From positions 5,170,001 through 5,234,000 of the forward strand of contig JAILWY010000019.1 of NCBI GenBank assembly GCA_022113835.1: DNA of 64,000 nt, in the 5' to 3' direction. The DNA comes from Atopsyche davidsoni (lineage: Eukaryota > Arthropoda > Insecta > Trichoptera > Hydrobiosidae). Each line of letters starts with the position of its first letter. The stretch's first letter is position 1. Under the pieces are notes generated by a model. The model was given only the letters and a program-made list of their open reading frames with translations, searched no databases and was not told the DNA's origin. Both the position numbers and the translations under genes were made by a program. This document shows positions 33,331 through 46,702 of this stretch, piece after piece.

Positions 33331-34000
33331 TCAAAAAAAAGCATATTTCCCTAAAATGAATTCTTGGTCTTCAAAAATCACTGCCGCAATCGCTGAGAAG
33401 TACTTTCCTAGATCGTGACGTCATAGTGTTTGTATATTGAGGCATGCAAGCGCAAAGCACAAACGCCACGTTTATTTTATTTTTTTTGGATAGAGCCCAA
33501 TAGCATTTCTATATTTTCAGAAAACCTGCGGCAGAAAATGACCTTTAATTTTTTTCCCTTAATTGTTTATAATTTTAGTAAATATAAAAATTTGCTTCTC
33601 ACGGTATGGATCTCTAACCATAATCACTTAATGTTAAAAAGTCTTTGTTCTCTAAAAATATAGCAGTTTTATATATAGCAATATTTCTCCGGAAAATTAT
33701 CTTCTGATGATTTGTTAGAGAATACAATGAAACCATCCCTTAAGTCTTATTACTGTTTTTCATCTCTTTAAATGATCCTTTGACTATATGTATCCCCTGT
33801 TTAATTTACTCTCAATTGTGAAATAAAATGAAATCATTGAATAGCCATCAAAGGTATATAGAATAAACTGTAAAAGCTCATTATTATTAGGAAATAAACT
33901 TAACGGTCGGTAGGCTTACAAATAAATTGTTTGTTTACCAAGTAACATTATAACGTTAAATTAAAATGCATAGTTTTGATTGCTAATCAACTTAATTCAA
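33330..34000. other. Unannotated AT-rich sequence
   Basis: The frame at 33430-33663 has no domain and looks like noise. Confidence 0.45.
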
Positions 34001-34004
34001 TAAT

Positions 34005-34170
34005 ATTGTATTGGCCGATCATATTGCTAATTATTAGCATGCTAGCGGCGAGCCCTTTAGTGTTTAGCAATAACGAAGGCTCGCAAGGATCACGTCTCGT
34101 CCCGGCCATTAATAAGGCTTCAAGATTATAATTACCCTTCATATCTGTATAAACACACGCGTCTAATTAT
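34005..34170. promoter_or_regulatory. Possible enhancer with homeodomain-type sites
   Basis: The perfect dyad GCTAATTATTAGC (34026-34038) contains head-to-head TAAT cores. TCTAATTATTATC follows near 34162, with GC-richer sequence in between. Dense TAATTA sites in less AT-biased DNA are typical of developmental enhancers; motif evidence only. Confidence 0.25.
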
Positions 34171-37100
34171 TATCTACGTCACCGGTTAAACACAGGACTG
34201 GAGTTAATATGCAGCAAATTAATACAGCCTCACAATCGGGGAAAATTTGCTATTAATAAACATTACGCAATCTGAGAAAAGTAAATTTGATATGTAATAA
34301 TGAGATAATAAACAAAAACTTGAATAATGTGTTTCTAACACTTTTGTGCACACACCACGTGTCTGTTTTAAAGCATTAGTACAAGTAAAGATTACCGTGT
34401 CCTACTCCAACCATCTACAATGGAATATCAACTTTTCTACCCATTATATTACTTAAATAAATACTTTAATTAAAAAACAAGGTTTTAAATTCAATATTAA
34501 AAAATATATAATAAGTTGTGACCAACTGGCGCGGTGTCTGGGAATGCTTCGTGAATAACGAGGTGGGAGGAACTCTTGTCGACGAATCGAAAGATTTACT
34601 CCGTCGCTTATTAAAACTCATTTAAATTTTGCGACATAATTAATTGGAAATTTCCTCAACCCATGCATTATAATTATGGCTCCATAGGAAGGACACATAA
34701 ATAAGACGTTCAGACAATTTGAATACCTTCCTCAGGGGCAGAATTTAAATTATTTTTAAGGACCTTTTCTGAGCCTTTTTTCCAAATATTTTGCAATGAA
34801 GTTCTAATGATTACTCTTCCTATCTTCTGCTAGTCATAACTATCTGTGACTCAGTCTTATCAGAAAGCAATTTTTAAAATATTTGACTTATTGTAATATA
34901 ACCTTTAGAGTGATCAATTACATTTATTTAATCCGAGTGAAGTTTTAATTTTAAATCTTAAAAAAAAAACCTGTTTCTCATGAAGGTTTTCATTGATTTC
35001 TTTGTACACATAAGGCAAATATTGTTTGACTACCTGTAGTTTTTACTCTTATTGAGTATCAATTCTTTATTTTCAGATAATCAGAGTATTTAAAACCGTA
35101 AATTTTTATTTACCATTGATATTCAATATGGCCAAAAAATGAAATTTTTTCACAAATAAAACAATATATATTCAATCTTACCGATAACTTTTTTAACTTT
35201 GATAATAGGTACAAAAAACTAAATATTATATATGCTGGCTTTGATGTGCTTTGTAAAAATATAATAAAATTTAGTTAGGTATTTAATGAACCTGTTTTAA
35301 GTCCAAAATCTCACCTCAAAATAACCATTCACCATCATTTACTTGATGTGTAAAATACAGTTACTAATTTCACACCTGAATCTTGGAATTTACATATTTT
35401 TTTTGTATCCAATACATCATCAACAAAACTCTATGGAATTAGCATATTAAACTCCATGGTGATGCAGGCTGTTTCCTACACCGATGACTCAACTATCTCT
35501 ATTATGATTAACTTGACTTATGTACGAGCGTCGAGACACTCTCAATAAATAATAAAAAAACACGGAACAGGTATGTGTCACAAACATCATTTAATAAATT
35601 AAATTCATCAAATATTTCTCATCGGATTGGATGATTCTCGTTGATGTTTTGTTAAATTTTTAATAGACACGCATTAAATTTAAGATTTCTGTTCTCTGTT
35701 GCGTGCAGTCAACGCATGCGATAAAGCACTGCATGACATAAAATAAGCTGATGAAAATAATTTGATTTATATACACGGCATACACATAAAACGGCGAGAA
35801 AAAACATAACTATCTAATAAATTCAAATCATTTAATGTTTGGTACTATTCAGTGTTGATGTTTCTAGCATATGTTTTTTTAAGTTGTTAATAAAGACGTA
35901 ATATTAAGACTTATATTATCAGTACAAACGTAAATATGAATAATGAACACTGTATCTGTATACGGCATCAATATACTTTTTATACTGATCAATTCTCCAT
36001 AAGAACGTTCTTCTTTAAAGAAAAATCCATATGATTAAATGTGGTTAGTGCTTTATGAGAGCCATCGACTAAAAAAATTATAAAACAACCCTTTGATCAC
36101 TCAAAGAAACGGTTATGATATGAAGAGTTACTTTCCGAAATGAACAATTAAAATAGTATAGTAATGTTTGTACTGCAAGAACACACGTGAGTTGATTTCA
36201 GTATAAATGTCAGTGTTTTCAGGTTTGTTTTAATTGCGGTTTATCTCGGTGATACAACCCGGCTATTCCGGGTAACATGCGATGTCATTTGCAATTACGA
36301 ATATGCCGCCATTAGTTCAGATTGGCCGATTATGTTAAGTGCATAAACATACGGATTTGTCACTCATTTCAGAGGAAAATGACTATCTGAGTATGCTATT
36401 ACGACAACTTGGGAAAGAGTTTAAACCATTAACGTATTAGTACGTCCTATATAGTTTCATTAATTAATGATTTAGATTAGAGTCGTAAGGGTGCCATGTT
36501 TACTTACTGCTGAAATAAATATACACATAATTTCATGGTTAAATATATATATTTAATATAAGTTTATCAATGTAAAGTAAAAACGTAAAGAAGCAGGTAA
36601 ACACACATATTAATATTCATAGGATTTGGCAGTTGTAATTTGTATCTTGGGTGTTGAGCAGCTTCAAGTTTTTGGTTACGTATCTGTATCATCTTCAGGG
36701 ATGTAATCTGAAGAAATCCTTATAAAGCTAAACTCTGACGGGTTCAGGAATGATATTTTCAGTTTGAATAAGAAGAATACTAATGATACAAATCAATTTA
36801 CATTAGGGGACGCTTTTGATCAAAAATGTTTTTCACAAATGTTAAAGTAAGGTAAGTCCTGCCAGAACACACCTGAGTTTATCAGCTTAAATGCCAGTGT
36901 AGGTAACATTTAATGTGAAAATTGAAACACTGTCAAATATAAAGCGTGGCATGACGTCATGAGATTTACAACTGGCTACGTAAGAAGGATAGATCTGAGT
37001 GTCGATGTTAAGTTATGGCAGGTTCGGGGATAATCATTTCAGTTTGTCTTAGCATAGAGAAGTAATACAATAACCATCAATCACGTTTAACCCTTCTGCC

Positions 37101-40100
37101 CGGTGGCGATGTTTGGACAAAACCTATTAACGTAGTTTATCTTTATCTCGTGGAACATGTCTCGCGTGTCTGCCGGCCATCCATTTCACAGATCATTATT
37201 AATATTTTTAATGTAAATATGGAAAACGTATAATGGAAGAAACACTCACAGCTGTTTTAATAATAAAAAAAAGCGATTTGAATATTTATTAATGCAGAAA
37301 TTAATAGAATAATTCATATTTTATACTAAGGAATGTTAATGTTTCCTAACTAAATTAATAATAATTGATTCAGCCATGGCTATTTTTGACGTATGTTTCT
37401 AGCTGGTGTGTTTTTTTTTTTAAATTCCGTATTTTAAATTCACTTAAACCTTGACATTATATTTATGAAGTATCATTCTGATCTTGTTTATTGACTATAA
37501 ATCTACCTAATTCATTTCATTATTTTCCTTTTTTTATAAACTACGCTGAACAATATGATAGAGACGTATAAAAATGCATGTATACATAAATCCATTAACT
37601 CGTATACTATGTATAAATTATTAAAAAGCACGCTATGCAAAGCCTTCATAAAAGCTGTGGGAATATTCGTGCTTAATTGTACTTATACACAAGCAATTTT
37701 TATTGTAATTAATCGTACAACTTTCATTGTATTGTATGTCATATTTGTATTGATCCAACCCCAGTAGATAACACTCGAGCTCAAGGAGAAAAACGCCAAG
37801 TATTGCTTTTCCTTTTTAATCCGTCTGCACCGTCTGATTGATGAAAATTGTACAAAATATACACTTAAAAACAAATTTCTTATCTTATTTACAATATACA
37901 TTAATATATTTACACATAAAAAAGACGCCAGATACAAATTGACTGTCGTGATGACTGTCAAAGACTTCGCTTGGACACCCAACATCTTTGTGAGTTGCCA
38001 TTAAATTAAACAATGTATTTAAAATTAATTTTAGATGCAATTTAAAAAAAAAATTGATTAAATTAAAACAATTAAAATAAATTTATTGGCCATGAACATT
38101 TTTGCCAACTTTTCCAATGTAGCACTTAAATTATTATAAAAAATTATGAGACTCTTTTACAAAATTTTACTAATAAATAAAAACATACTTAAAAATTTGC
38201 TTTCATTAAAAAAACCTTGGTAATTTTTAAAAATTTATATCGTTTTATTAATAATGATTTCAAATTTTATAGCTACAATTTAATATTCATGAAATTGACG
38301 AAAGAGTAAAAGGTAATCAAAGAAATTTTTTTTTCATTAGATTTTCGTTACGAGTACATAATACGATAAATTCACAATAGAACCTGAAATAGAATTTACA
38401 AAATATTTTTTTTTCGCTAGTTCAGTCCAGGAATTTTATGATGGACAAACATCAATTATAATTATTAAGATATAATCGGAATATACATATATATACTATA
38501 TATATAGCATTTGAAAATGATTCGTTATCAACTAAATCCTGTTCTAGCAAGCGACTAAGCTAGCAAAACTAATTATGTTTACTGAACAAATTCCTCACAT
38601 GTTGACGTAATGTGTTCGGTACAAATATGAAGTAATTGTTAAATTCGCAAATCTTAGTTCATGGTTGACATTGAAATTGACAATTGTTATATTGTAATCG
38701 ATTTATCAAATATATTTTTACGTAGTCTGGTATTAGCAGTCAATGATTTATACCACTGGAGTACAAAAGTAAACACAATTTTTGAACTTCACTTGGGATT
38801 AGAGGATCGCAAAGAAAATCAAATATTATTTAATGTGGATTTGAAATTTGACGTTTGTACACAAGTCAAAAATAACAGGTATTATTAATTTTTCAAATAC
38901 TTAGGTGTAATATAATCTTTATGTAAGTCCATGGTTTGAAAAATGTGTGTATTATTTCATACTGCAGCTGTTTTTTTTATTAATTGGGCTTTCTTAGCCA
39001 CAAACATTAAGGCACTGAAAATTCTATATCTGTTTATAAATCTGAATAAAACTTATCGCAACAAAACAACATTTTTGTATATATGTAGTTAGAATTAGGT
39101 CAAGCAGTCGAGAGTTCTTTTCGGGGAGGTATAATTTAAAGCGATATTAATAGCGATCGTCAATCATTGGTTAGGCAACGATGAAAAATAATTATATTTC
39201 CATTTGTGGTCATGTGTTAGTTTTGTGGATAGCCAAGCTCCTATTTGACACGGCGAACCCTCCGGATCGATTATGGGAGAGGGAGGGGGATGGGGTGGCT
39301 GAGGCAGGCGCATGCGCCACCGGAAGACCCCATAAACCTCCACACAAAGCAAGCGGGTCACACTAATGGAGCTCCGACTTTAAAATAATAAAACATGAAA
39401 TATTCGATGCTTTCAGCGTAAAAAAATAAAGAATTTTACATCGAAATTTCGACTATTCAATAAATTAACTTTTACCCGAATTATTGATTTTTTTTTGTAT
39501 CCTGCGCATAAAACTGTTATTAAGGCACGCATTGTTATAATAGATATCAGTACACTCATAAAATATAGTGGGATGTAAACATTGGTTTCAAATTTTATCT
39601 TTAGCATAAATATGCAACGACTTGTGTAATAAAACATCCATTAGCTTATTTTATATCCACTCTCTCACTTCTTAATATCGTATTACAATTGTTTTATGCA
39701 ATGTACTACAAAGAATGAGAATTTTTCTTAGTCAACTTATTATTGAGTTGAACAAAAATAAAACTGCTAATAAGCATTTGATTTAATTTTTTATATTGAT
39801 ATAAATATTTTTAAAAAATTGCAACTTTTTTATGGTTTTAATTGGTTTTTCTGAGCTGACCTGTTTTTAATCAAAATACGGATTTCATTGAAGGTCCTGC
39901 GTGCTTTGAAGTAGCACAAAATTTACATATTCTGGCTACGTTTTTTGTTAAAAAATATAACAAATCTTTTAAAGTTTGAAATAATATTCCCAGTGTGAAA
40001 GCAAAATTATTACGTTTTGGAAATGTCAAAATAGGGAAAAATTACAATTAAATAATTGTTATTGCAGATTTAAAAAAAACGTTCTCAAATCCTTATTATT

Positions 40101-40320
40101 ATTATATTTATAAGTAAAATTTGTTTTTACTTTGATAAGAAAAATAAACTAAGGATGCACTTTTGACACCCAATTATCATGTCATATTTGTATGGTGATA
40201 TGTTATTTGTTATAGCAGAGTTTCTGTTTTTTTGTTTTGTTGTGATGTTCTGGATTCCGGCTTTGATACTTGATACCTATAAAAAATATTCAATGTTATG
40301 TCGTTGGCGAAAATAACAGC
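34170..40320. other. Unannotated AT-rich sequence
   Basis: About 6 kb with no recognisable gene, transposon end or tandem array. Small AT-rich palindromic runs occur near 38485-38510. Open frames (37555-37767, 37683-37985, 38661-38888) show no domain. A patch at 39230-39365 is GC-richer. Confidence 0.5.
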
Positions 40321-40334
40321 TTTTCATACAAATA

Positions 40335-40800
40335 AAAAAAAAAAGCCTCCGAGTATCCATTGAGACTATGCTGCACTGCGGGTATTGCAGTTCAATGTCG
40401 GTTTTATTTTGTTGTGTGAATGCAGGAAACATAATAAAATAAAAGAGCCCTAACGCCTCGAATTGTTTAAAACAGCTAGATTATCTGCCATTTTCTCAGA
40501 AATGTAGTTTGAACTACTTTAATTCATCAAATATCTTAAAGTACGTTTATTCAGATAAATTTTTTAAAAAAGTCGTCGAGTATCTGTTGTGAGTATGCTG
40601 CGCTGTAGACACAGTAACCCAACGTCGGTTTTATTTATAAATAAATAAATACAGTCCCAAAGCATCTAATCACTTCCAACAGAAAGACTATCTGACTTTT
40701 AAATTGTAGAAAAATTTAAGGACACCTTTCAGATTTTAAAAAATAAACCCTTGCGTATCCGTTAGGAGCACGCTGAGTCGCGACGATGCGATGATTTTAA
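40335..40800. repeat. Diverged tandem repeat, period about 170-230 bp
   Basis: Three related units: GAGTATCCATTGAGACTATG (about 40351), GAGTATCTGTTGTGAGTATG (about 40579) and GCGTATCCGTTAGGAGCACG (about 40754). The first two continue to a shared GTCGGTTTTATTT phrase. Confidence 0.65.
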
Positions 40801-40849
40801 TTGATTGTGTAAGAGACATACTAAATTGAACTATGCCGCATCTGATTGC

Positions 40850-41150
40850 CTTCTTCTTTTGTTGGTGACCATTTCACGTGAACTTCCTTCTGGCAAGGCC
40901 TCGTTTTCCTTCGATTTTTCCCAAGACAATGCCATACTTATTGTTACAAAAAATGTGGCCAAAATAGGATACCTTTCGCTTCATTACCAAAGCCAAGAGT
41001 GTGTGACGTTTGTGTGTATCTTAAGGATTCTCCTATACAGCCACATTTGAATGTCCAGGAAGAAGTTTCACCCCACAAAGAAGAACCGAGACGATATAAC
41101 ACTTCGTGAATCTCCATCGAGATAACCTGCGACCCCTTAAACGTTACAGA
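40850..41150 (-). pseudogene. LINE reverse-transcriptase C-terminal remnant
   Basis: On the minus strand, pieces of the C-terminal part of an endonuclease/reverse-transcriptase LINE appear in shifting frames: RLSRWRFTKCYIVSVLLCG, then MWLYRRILKIHTNVTHSW, then KRKVSYFGHIFCNNKYGIV followed by LGKIEGKRGLARRKFT. These correspond to the CYVWSVLLYG, FEMWLYRRILKI and YFGHI...GKIEGKRGRGR motifs downstream of the RT domain in this arthropod LINE family. Several frameshifts; the RT catalytic motif itself is absent. A shorter relative is at 50945-51185 in the same orientation. Confidence 0.85.
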
Positions 41151-41199
41151 TGCCGGACGAGTTCGGGTGGGGTTGTTGAGTGAGTGCGGGCAAGAAGCC

Positions 41200-41715
41200 C
41201 GAGCTGTCGGCACAGCAGACTACGTCATTCGGTTTTATTAGCAGAATGAATAACAAAATAATAACAGCCACTCGGCACGTAATCGTCGCTGGGAGTTACC
41301 GTACAGAATGGCCGAAGCGATTTATTGGAATCTTGACTAATGTTCGGCGATGATAACAGTACACCGGCTAATTATAGTTATTACGCCGCGGAGCCTGGGG
41401 GCGATCTTATGTCATGGGCTCCGATGCTGCCCGCAGCCAAAACTGAAGCCGCCGCTCCACGGCTGGGGTTTTTTCTAGCCCGGCCTCCGAGAGCGCCCAT
41501 TATAAAATAAGAACTGTTTCAACACGCGCGGCGCAGTAATTCCTCGCTCGGATAATGAAATTCGGCCCGCGTAATGGCGACATGACGCGCTCTCGGAGGT
41601 CGCGGTGCAGTTTCGTATTTGGTAGCGTCATCTTCAGCTCGCAGCCGAAATGGCATCTGTACCTTCTCTTTTTATTGTCTTCTAAAAGAGAACGTGAATT
41701 CGCGCCGCGTTTTGA
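41200..41715. promoter_or_regulatory. GC-richer single-copy block
   Basis: About 500 bp of balanced composition with CpG-rich phrases (AACACGCGCGGCGCAGTAAT near 41521), TAAT-type cores and no transposon features. The frame at 41555-41767 has no domain. Looks like a conserved non-coding or promoter-type segment; unproven. Confidence 0.3.
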
Positions 41716-41728
41716 TAGATTCCGACAG

Positions 41729-42300
41729 CTTGGGAGCTCGCTGTGGGTGAAGAGCTCGTACGACTGATTTTATAATTAGTCCTTACGTAGACTGCTGCGA
41801 ACTGCTTCGGAATACTTCAAACTCCTTTTGAGGCTTGGGAGCTCGCTGTGGGTGAAGACCCCGTACGACAGATTTTAAAATTAGTCCTTTTGAAGCTTGG
41901 GAGCTCGCTGTGGGTGAAGACCCCGTACGACAGATTTCAAAATTAGTCCTTTTGAAGCTTGGGAGCTCGCTGTTGAAGAGCTCGTACGACAGATTTTAAA
42001 ATTAGTCCTTTTGAAGCTTGAGAGCTCGCTGTGGGTGAAGACCCCGTACGACAGATTTTAAAATTAGTCCTTTTGAAGCTTGGGAGCTCGCTGTTGTAGA
42101 CCCCGTACGACAGATTTTAAAATTTGTCCTTTTGAAGCTTGGGAGCTCGCTGTTGAAGAGCTCGTACGACAGGTTTTAAAATTAGTCCTTTTGAAGCTTG
42201 GGAGCTCGCTGTGGGTGAAGAGCCCGTACGACAGATTTTAAAATTAGTCCCTACGTAGACTGCTTCGAACTGCTTCGAAATACTTCAAACTGCTTTTGAT
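41729..42300. repeat. 62-bp tandem array, eight units, with duplicated edges
   Basis: Units start GCTTGGGAGCTCGCTGT near 41729, 41834, 41897, 41957, 42017, 42078, 42137 and 42198. They come in two flavours, ACCCCGTACGAC and AGCTCGTACGAC, and in full (about 62 bp) or short forms lacking GGG-TGA-type bases. The phrase TACGTAGACTGCT(G/T)CGAACTGC follows the first unit (41784) and again the last (42253), so the inner seven units lie between two copies of an edge sequence. Confidence 0.92.
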
Positions 42301-42309
42301 CGCTCAATC

Positions 42310-43490
42310 ATCAAACAGCAAACAATATTAGCAACATGCACAATCAGAAATAATAGATACGTTATTCATTTCAAAATAATTTTATGTTAAATACAGCTGT
42401 AATTATAGTAACATATTACTTTATAATTCAAGCTTTTATTAAATTATTTTTTAATTATTTATAATTATAATATTGTTATTTGGGAATTTAAAAAGTAACT
42501 TTAGGTTTGTAGAAGTTTTAGGTCAAAATTTTACGTTCGTAAAATTTTCAGGCATTTTTGTTGAATTTGTAAATATAGTTTTCTGGTTTATATGCTAAAT
42601 ATTTATAAAGTACAGTAATAATTATCGTTGTATGTTATGTTACAGCATTTAAATATTCAATAACTTTTTTTTAAGTGTGTTCAAAAAGCGCTCACTATCT
42701 TTGCCATTTTTAAATAAATTCAAAATTAAAAATCAGATGAAAAATTTTAACGAAATAAGTATTTATAGCATTGCTATTTTCATATATGTTAAAATCAAAG
42801 ACTTGTATAATATGTTTTTTAATATAAGTGTGCATGCTTGCTTGAAGAATGACCAGAATACTAAACAGAGGCGATGTTTTATTATTGTTCAAGCATTTTA
42901 TTGAGGCACAATGTAATTTACGTAAGCAAAATAAACTTGGCTCATGGTAAATCATAGGTCAGAATAAACCCAACAATTGCGTAACAGTCGAAAGTATAAT
43001 AACATGTATATATGCAGGTATAACGATAACTGTCTTATTCACAATCATTTACTAAACCTTGCATTTGTCTTTAAAAAAATCGTCTATTCAACATGCTTTA
43101 GTGAATGACTCCAAATAAGACGATTAAAATATAAAATATTTGTCCGAGCTTATATGAAATTGTACTTTGCTTATACTTGGTCTTGCGAATGGCTCTGGAT
43201 TCAGCGGTTACCCAAATATCCGAGACAATCTAGATATGGAAATAATTCGTCTGTTTGGATTATTGACGTAATACCTAGCCTGGTGATTTAACAGCTTTTT
43301 TTTCACAATAGAGTGATTCAATTTGTAAATAAAAATATTGATATTAAAAAAAAATTCTACGGCTAAAGTTTTCTGGGAATTTTGATTATCACAATTGCAA
43401 GTATCTTAGCAGCATGTGCAGTTTTTCAAAAAACTTAAAAAAGTTGAAGGACGAGGTATTTTCCGAATTATCCGAATATTATCCGAAAAT
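42310..43490. other. Unannotated AT-rich sequence
   Basis: No recognised features. Overlapping frames on both strands at 42677-42955 indicate noise. Confidence 0.45.
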
Positions 43491-43499
43491 ATTTTCAGA

Positions 43500-43765
43500 T
43501 AATTTTTATTGTCGCTCCATGTGGACGTGTCCAGTGGTGATTGTTGAGCATTCGATGGTCCCGCGTTTGTGTTTCGTCCGAGGTGCTGGGGATCCGATGT
43601 CGCCGACTGCCGCGGAGTGCAGTCCCGCTCGGTGACACAATGCATGAGACATTCTGCGTGATGGAACGCGCATCGATTTGCACAAATTAAATCTACGGTA
43701 CGACGAGCCGCACACCCACTCGGTCTGTGCTCCGAGGCGGTGAAAGCCTCGCAGCCAAATCAACG
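43500..43765. other. GC-richer unclassified block
   Basis: Open frames on both strands, none with a family motif. The minus strand contains GGACCATCGAATGCTCAACA, which could belong to a SINE or LINE but was not assignable. Confidence 0.25.
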
Positions 43766-43797
43766 GATTTATTCCGGATATTTAACCAACTTAAACT

Positions 43798-44752
43798 AAT
43801 TCAAGTAAAATACGGTTTATCCATGTCATGAGCTAGTATTTATTTATATTTAGTAGCGTTTTACACATGTATAGTTTTGTTTGTTGTGCGAATGTCTTCG
43901 GTCTTGCAACAGGTAGTACTGGTTGATAAGGAGAGATTGAGTCTATGAGCAATTTATAATTAGCCGATAGCGTTTCTTTATTTTAACTATAACGCAAAAG
44001 AAGATGGTAATGAACCCACCATTGAAAGCATATTAGTTAAATTACCATTTCTAGATTCTATTTGAGTAACATTCGTTCAGAGAGTTCCTCACTAGACACA
44101 ATTCAAGTAAAATACGGTTTATCCATGTCATGAGTTAGTATTAATTTTTATTTAGCAGCGTTTTGTTTGTTGTGCGAATGTCTTCGGTCTTTTTTTGTTG
44201 CAACAGGTAGTACTGGTTGATAAGGAGAGATTGAGTCTATGAGCAATTTATAATTAGCCGATAGCGTTTCTTTATTTTAACTATAACGCAAAAGAAGATG
44301 CTAATGTAACCACCATTGAAAGCATATTAGTTAAATCAATATATTATTACCATTTCTAGATTCTATTTGAGTATTCGTTCAGAGAGTTCCTCACTAGAGA
44401 CAATCAAGTAAAATACGGTTTATCCATGCCACGAGCTAGTATTTATTTTTATTTAGTAGCGTTTTACACATGTATAGTTTTGTTTGTTGTGTGAATGTCT
44501 TCGGTCTTTTTTTTGTTGCAACAGGTAGTACTGGTTGATAAGAAGAGATTGAGTCTATGAGCAATTTATAATTTGCCGATAGCGTTTCTTTATTTTGGGT
44601 GTTTTTATTCTAGTTTTGCTAAAGTAAACAACGCAAATGAAGATACTAATGTAACCATCATTGAAAGCATTTTAGTTAAATCAATATATTATTACTATTT
44701 CTAGATTATATTTGAGTAATATTCGTTCAGAGAGTTCCTCACTAGAGACAGT
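43798..44752. repeat. 300-bp tandem array, three units
   Basis: Units begin with TTCAAGTAAAATACGGTTTA or TCAAGTAAAATACGG near 43800, 44101 and 44404, and end with CAGAGAGTTCCTCACTAGA. Unit 1 and unit 2 differ by small indels; unit 3 has a 45-base insertion after GCGTTTCTTTATTTT. A stray start phrase recurs at 44901. Confidence 0.92.
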
Positions 44753-44754
44753 CA

Positions 44755-45840
44755 TAAGCTAGTTTTTGTGCTTCTCTCTATTATTGCATCATTCGTGATG
44801 GGAATATCTTAGATTTATTAAAGGATTTGTTTACATATGTAGATTTGACTTTTCGTATATTTAAGGTAGCCATCGTAATTTAAGTCTTTTACTAAAGCTG
44901 ATTCAAGTAAAATACGGTTTATTTATTGTATGTAGCAGGCTAATTTTTGGAAAATCCAAATTACGCTTTGCCCTATGGCAACTTCATTTGAAACGCGGAT
45001 ATCCTGGGCCATTTTGTTATAACGAAAAAAGCTTATATATGTTGTGAAAGTACAATTAAGCATTACTCTATTTTTATAAGTTTACTGTTGCGAAAACTTA
45101 AGTTGTGATATTAACGGTATTTTTAAGAATTATTCACTAAAGCAGATATCAATTACAAGTTTTTTTTAAATAATTTTTAATTTATAAAAAATGTATGATT
45201 CGATCTAAAAGCTTTGTTTGCAATGCGGACGACCTTGGTTACATATTTTTTTTGAAAATAGCGACAAATTAAGCGAGTTTTTTCTAAAAGCATCTCAACT
45301 ATGTGCGTCATAATTCGCTTTTTATTTAATAGTTATTCAGGTGTTCACGGATTTATTTAAATGCATTATTTTTTATCAAATAAAATAACAAACGATAATA
45401 ATATATTGATACTTACGTAAAATATCAGAGTTAATAAAAATATTATATTTGAATAGATTTTTTTAAATGAATATCACCATTTTAAAATAGTATGTAAACA
45501 GTTTTAAAACAAATGTATTAAAAATACTTTTATAAAATAAACAAAAGATTTTTAAGACTCCAGTTTTAAGTAGTAAAAAAACTTATAAAAATATATCTGA
45601 GGTCACACATAAAACATAGAGCCCGCAAACGTTGTTACGAGAAATATTCGCGTAACTGTACATTCATTATTATATCTTATAAACAGCTGTCAAATTTATC
45701 TGAGTTTTATTTGGTTAATAAATTCCTCTTTCCTCTCCATGTGCAACTCGAGGGTCAGCAATGTCGGCCCCGAGGAAAATAAAGACAAGCTCGCCAGGCC
45801 CGGACTCGCGTGACATTTCCGCCCCCCTTGACCCCCTATT
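44755..45840. other. Unannotated AT-rich sequence
   Basis: Apart from the stray repeat start at 44901 nothing is recognised. A CG-richer patch at 45740-45835 is unclassified. Confidence 0.45.
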
Positions 45841-45847
45841 AACAAAC

Positions 45848-46702
45848 ATTTGAATAATCCGTATTTTTACACATGAAGGTCTGCTGTGGAAATAATATAT
45901 TTTTATACATTCAAATCATTAAAAACCATTGATAAAATATTAGTCAGCGTCTTCGCTATGTTAAAGATTTTTTTTAAAATGCACACATGTCTGAGACTAG
46001 ATCGCTACTTCTGACTTTTTACACCTTAAAAAGCACAACATATGAGTTGACTTTGATTCTTGGGTATTGAGCTACATCGAGTTTTCGTCACTTTGACGTT
46101 TCTGCGACCACTTGTTTGTGTTTTCTTGATGCTTGTATTTGAACGCTTCACCCCGAGTAGCACTTTCTTGAAGCAGCTCAACATCCATAACAATGGCTGC
46201 TAAAACCTACGGACTTACCAAAAAAATACAGCATTCAAATAAAATAATTAAAAACGTAATCTCTACCACTTTTATATTTTATTGCATTTGAATAATCCGT
46301 ATTTTTACTCATGAAGGTCTGCTGTGGAAATAATATATTTTTATACATTCAAATCATTAAAAACCATTGGAAAAACATTAGTTAGCGTCTTCGCTATGTT
46401 AAAGATATTTTATGTCTGAGACTACATCGTTACTTCTGACTCACTACACCTTAAAAAGCACAACGTATGAGTTGACTTTGATTCTTGGGTATTGAGCTAC
46501 ATCGAGTTTTCGTCACTTTGACGTTTCTGCGACCACTTGTTTGTGTTTTCTTGATGCTTGTATTTGAACGCTTCACTCTTTCTTGAAGCAGCTCAACATC
46601 CATAACAACGGCTGCTAAAACCTACGGACACACTTAAAAAATACAGCATTCAAATAAAATAGTTTAAAACGTAATCTCAACCATTTTTCAATTTGATTGC
46701 AC
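45848..46702. repeat. 438-bp tandem duplication
   Basis: Unit 1 starts at 45848 and unit 2 at 46286, both with ATTTGAATAATCCGTATTTT, and remain very similar through CACTTTGACGTTTCTGCGAC to AAAACGTAATCTC. Unit 2 has lost about 20 bases after TTAAAGAT and about 15 after GCTTCAC. The high similarity implies a recent duplication. Confidence 0.93.

Noticed and set aside
37683..37985. 100-codon minus-strand hydrophobic frame and an overlapping plus-strand frame
   Set aside because: Hydrophobic content follows from T/A-rich DNA; both strands are open and no signal or family motif is seen.
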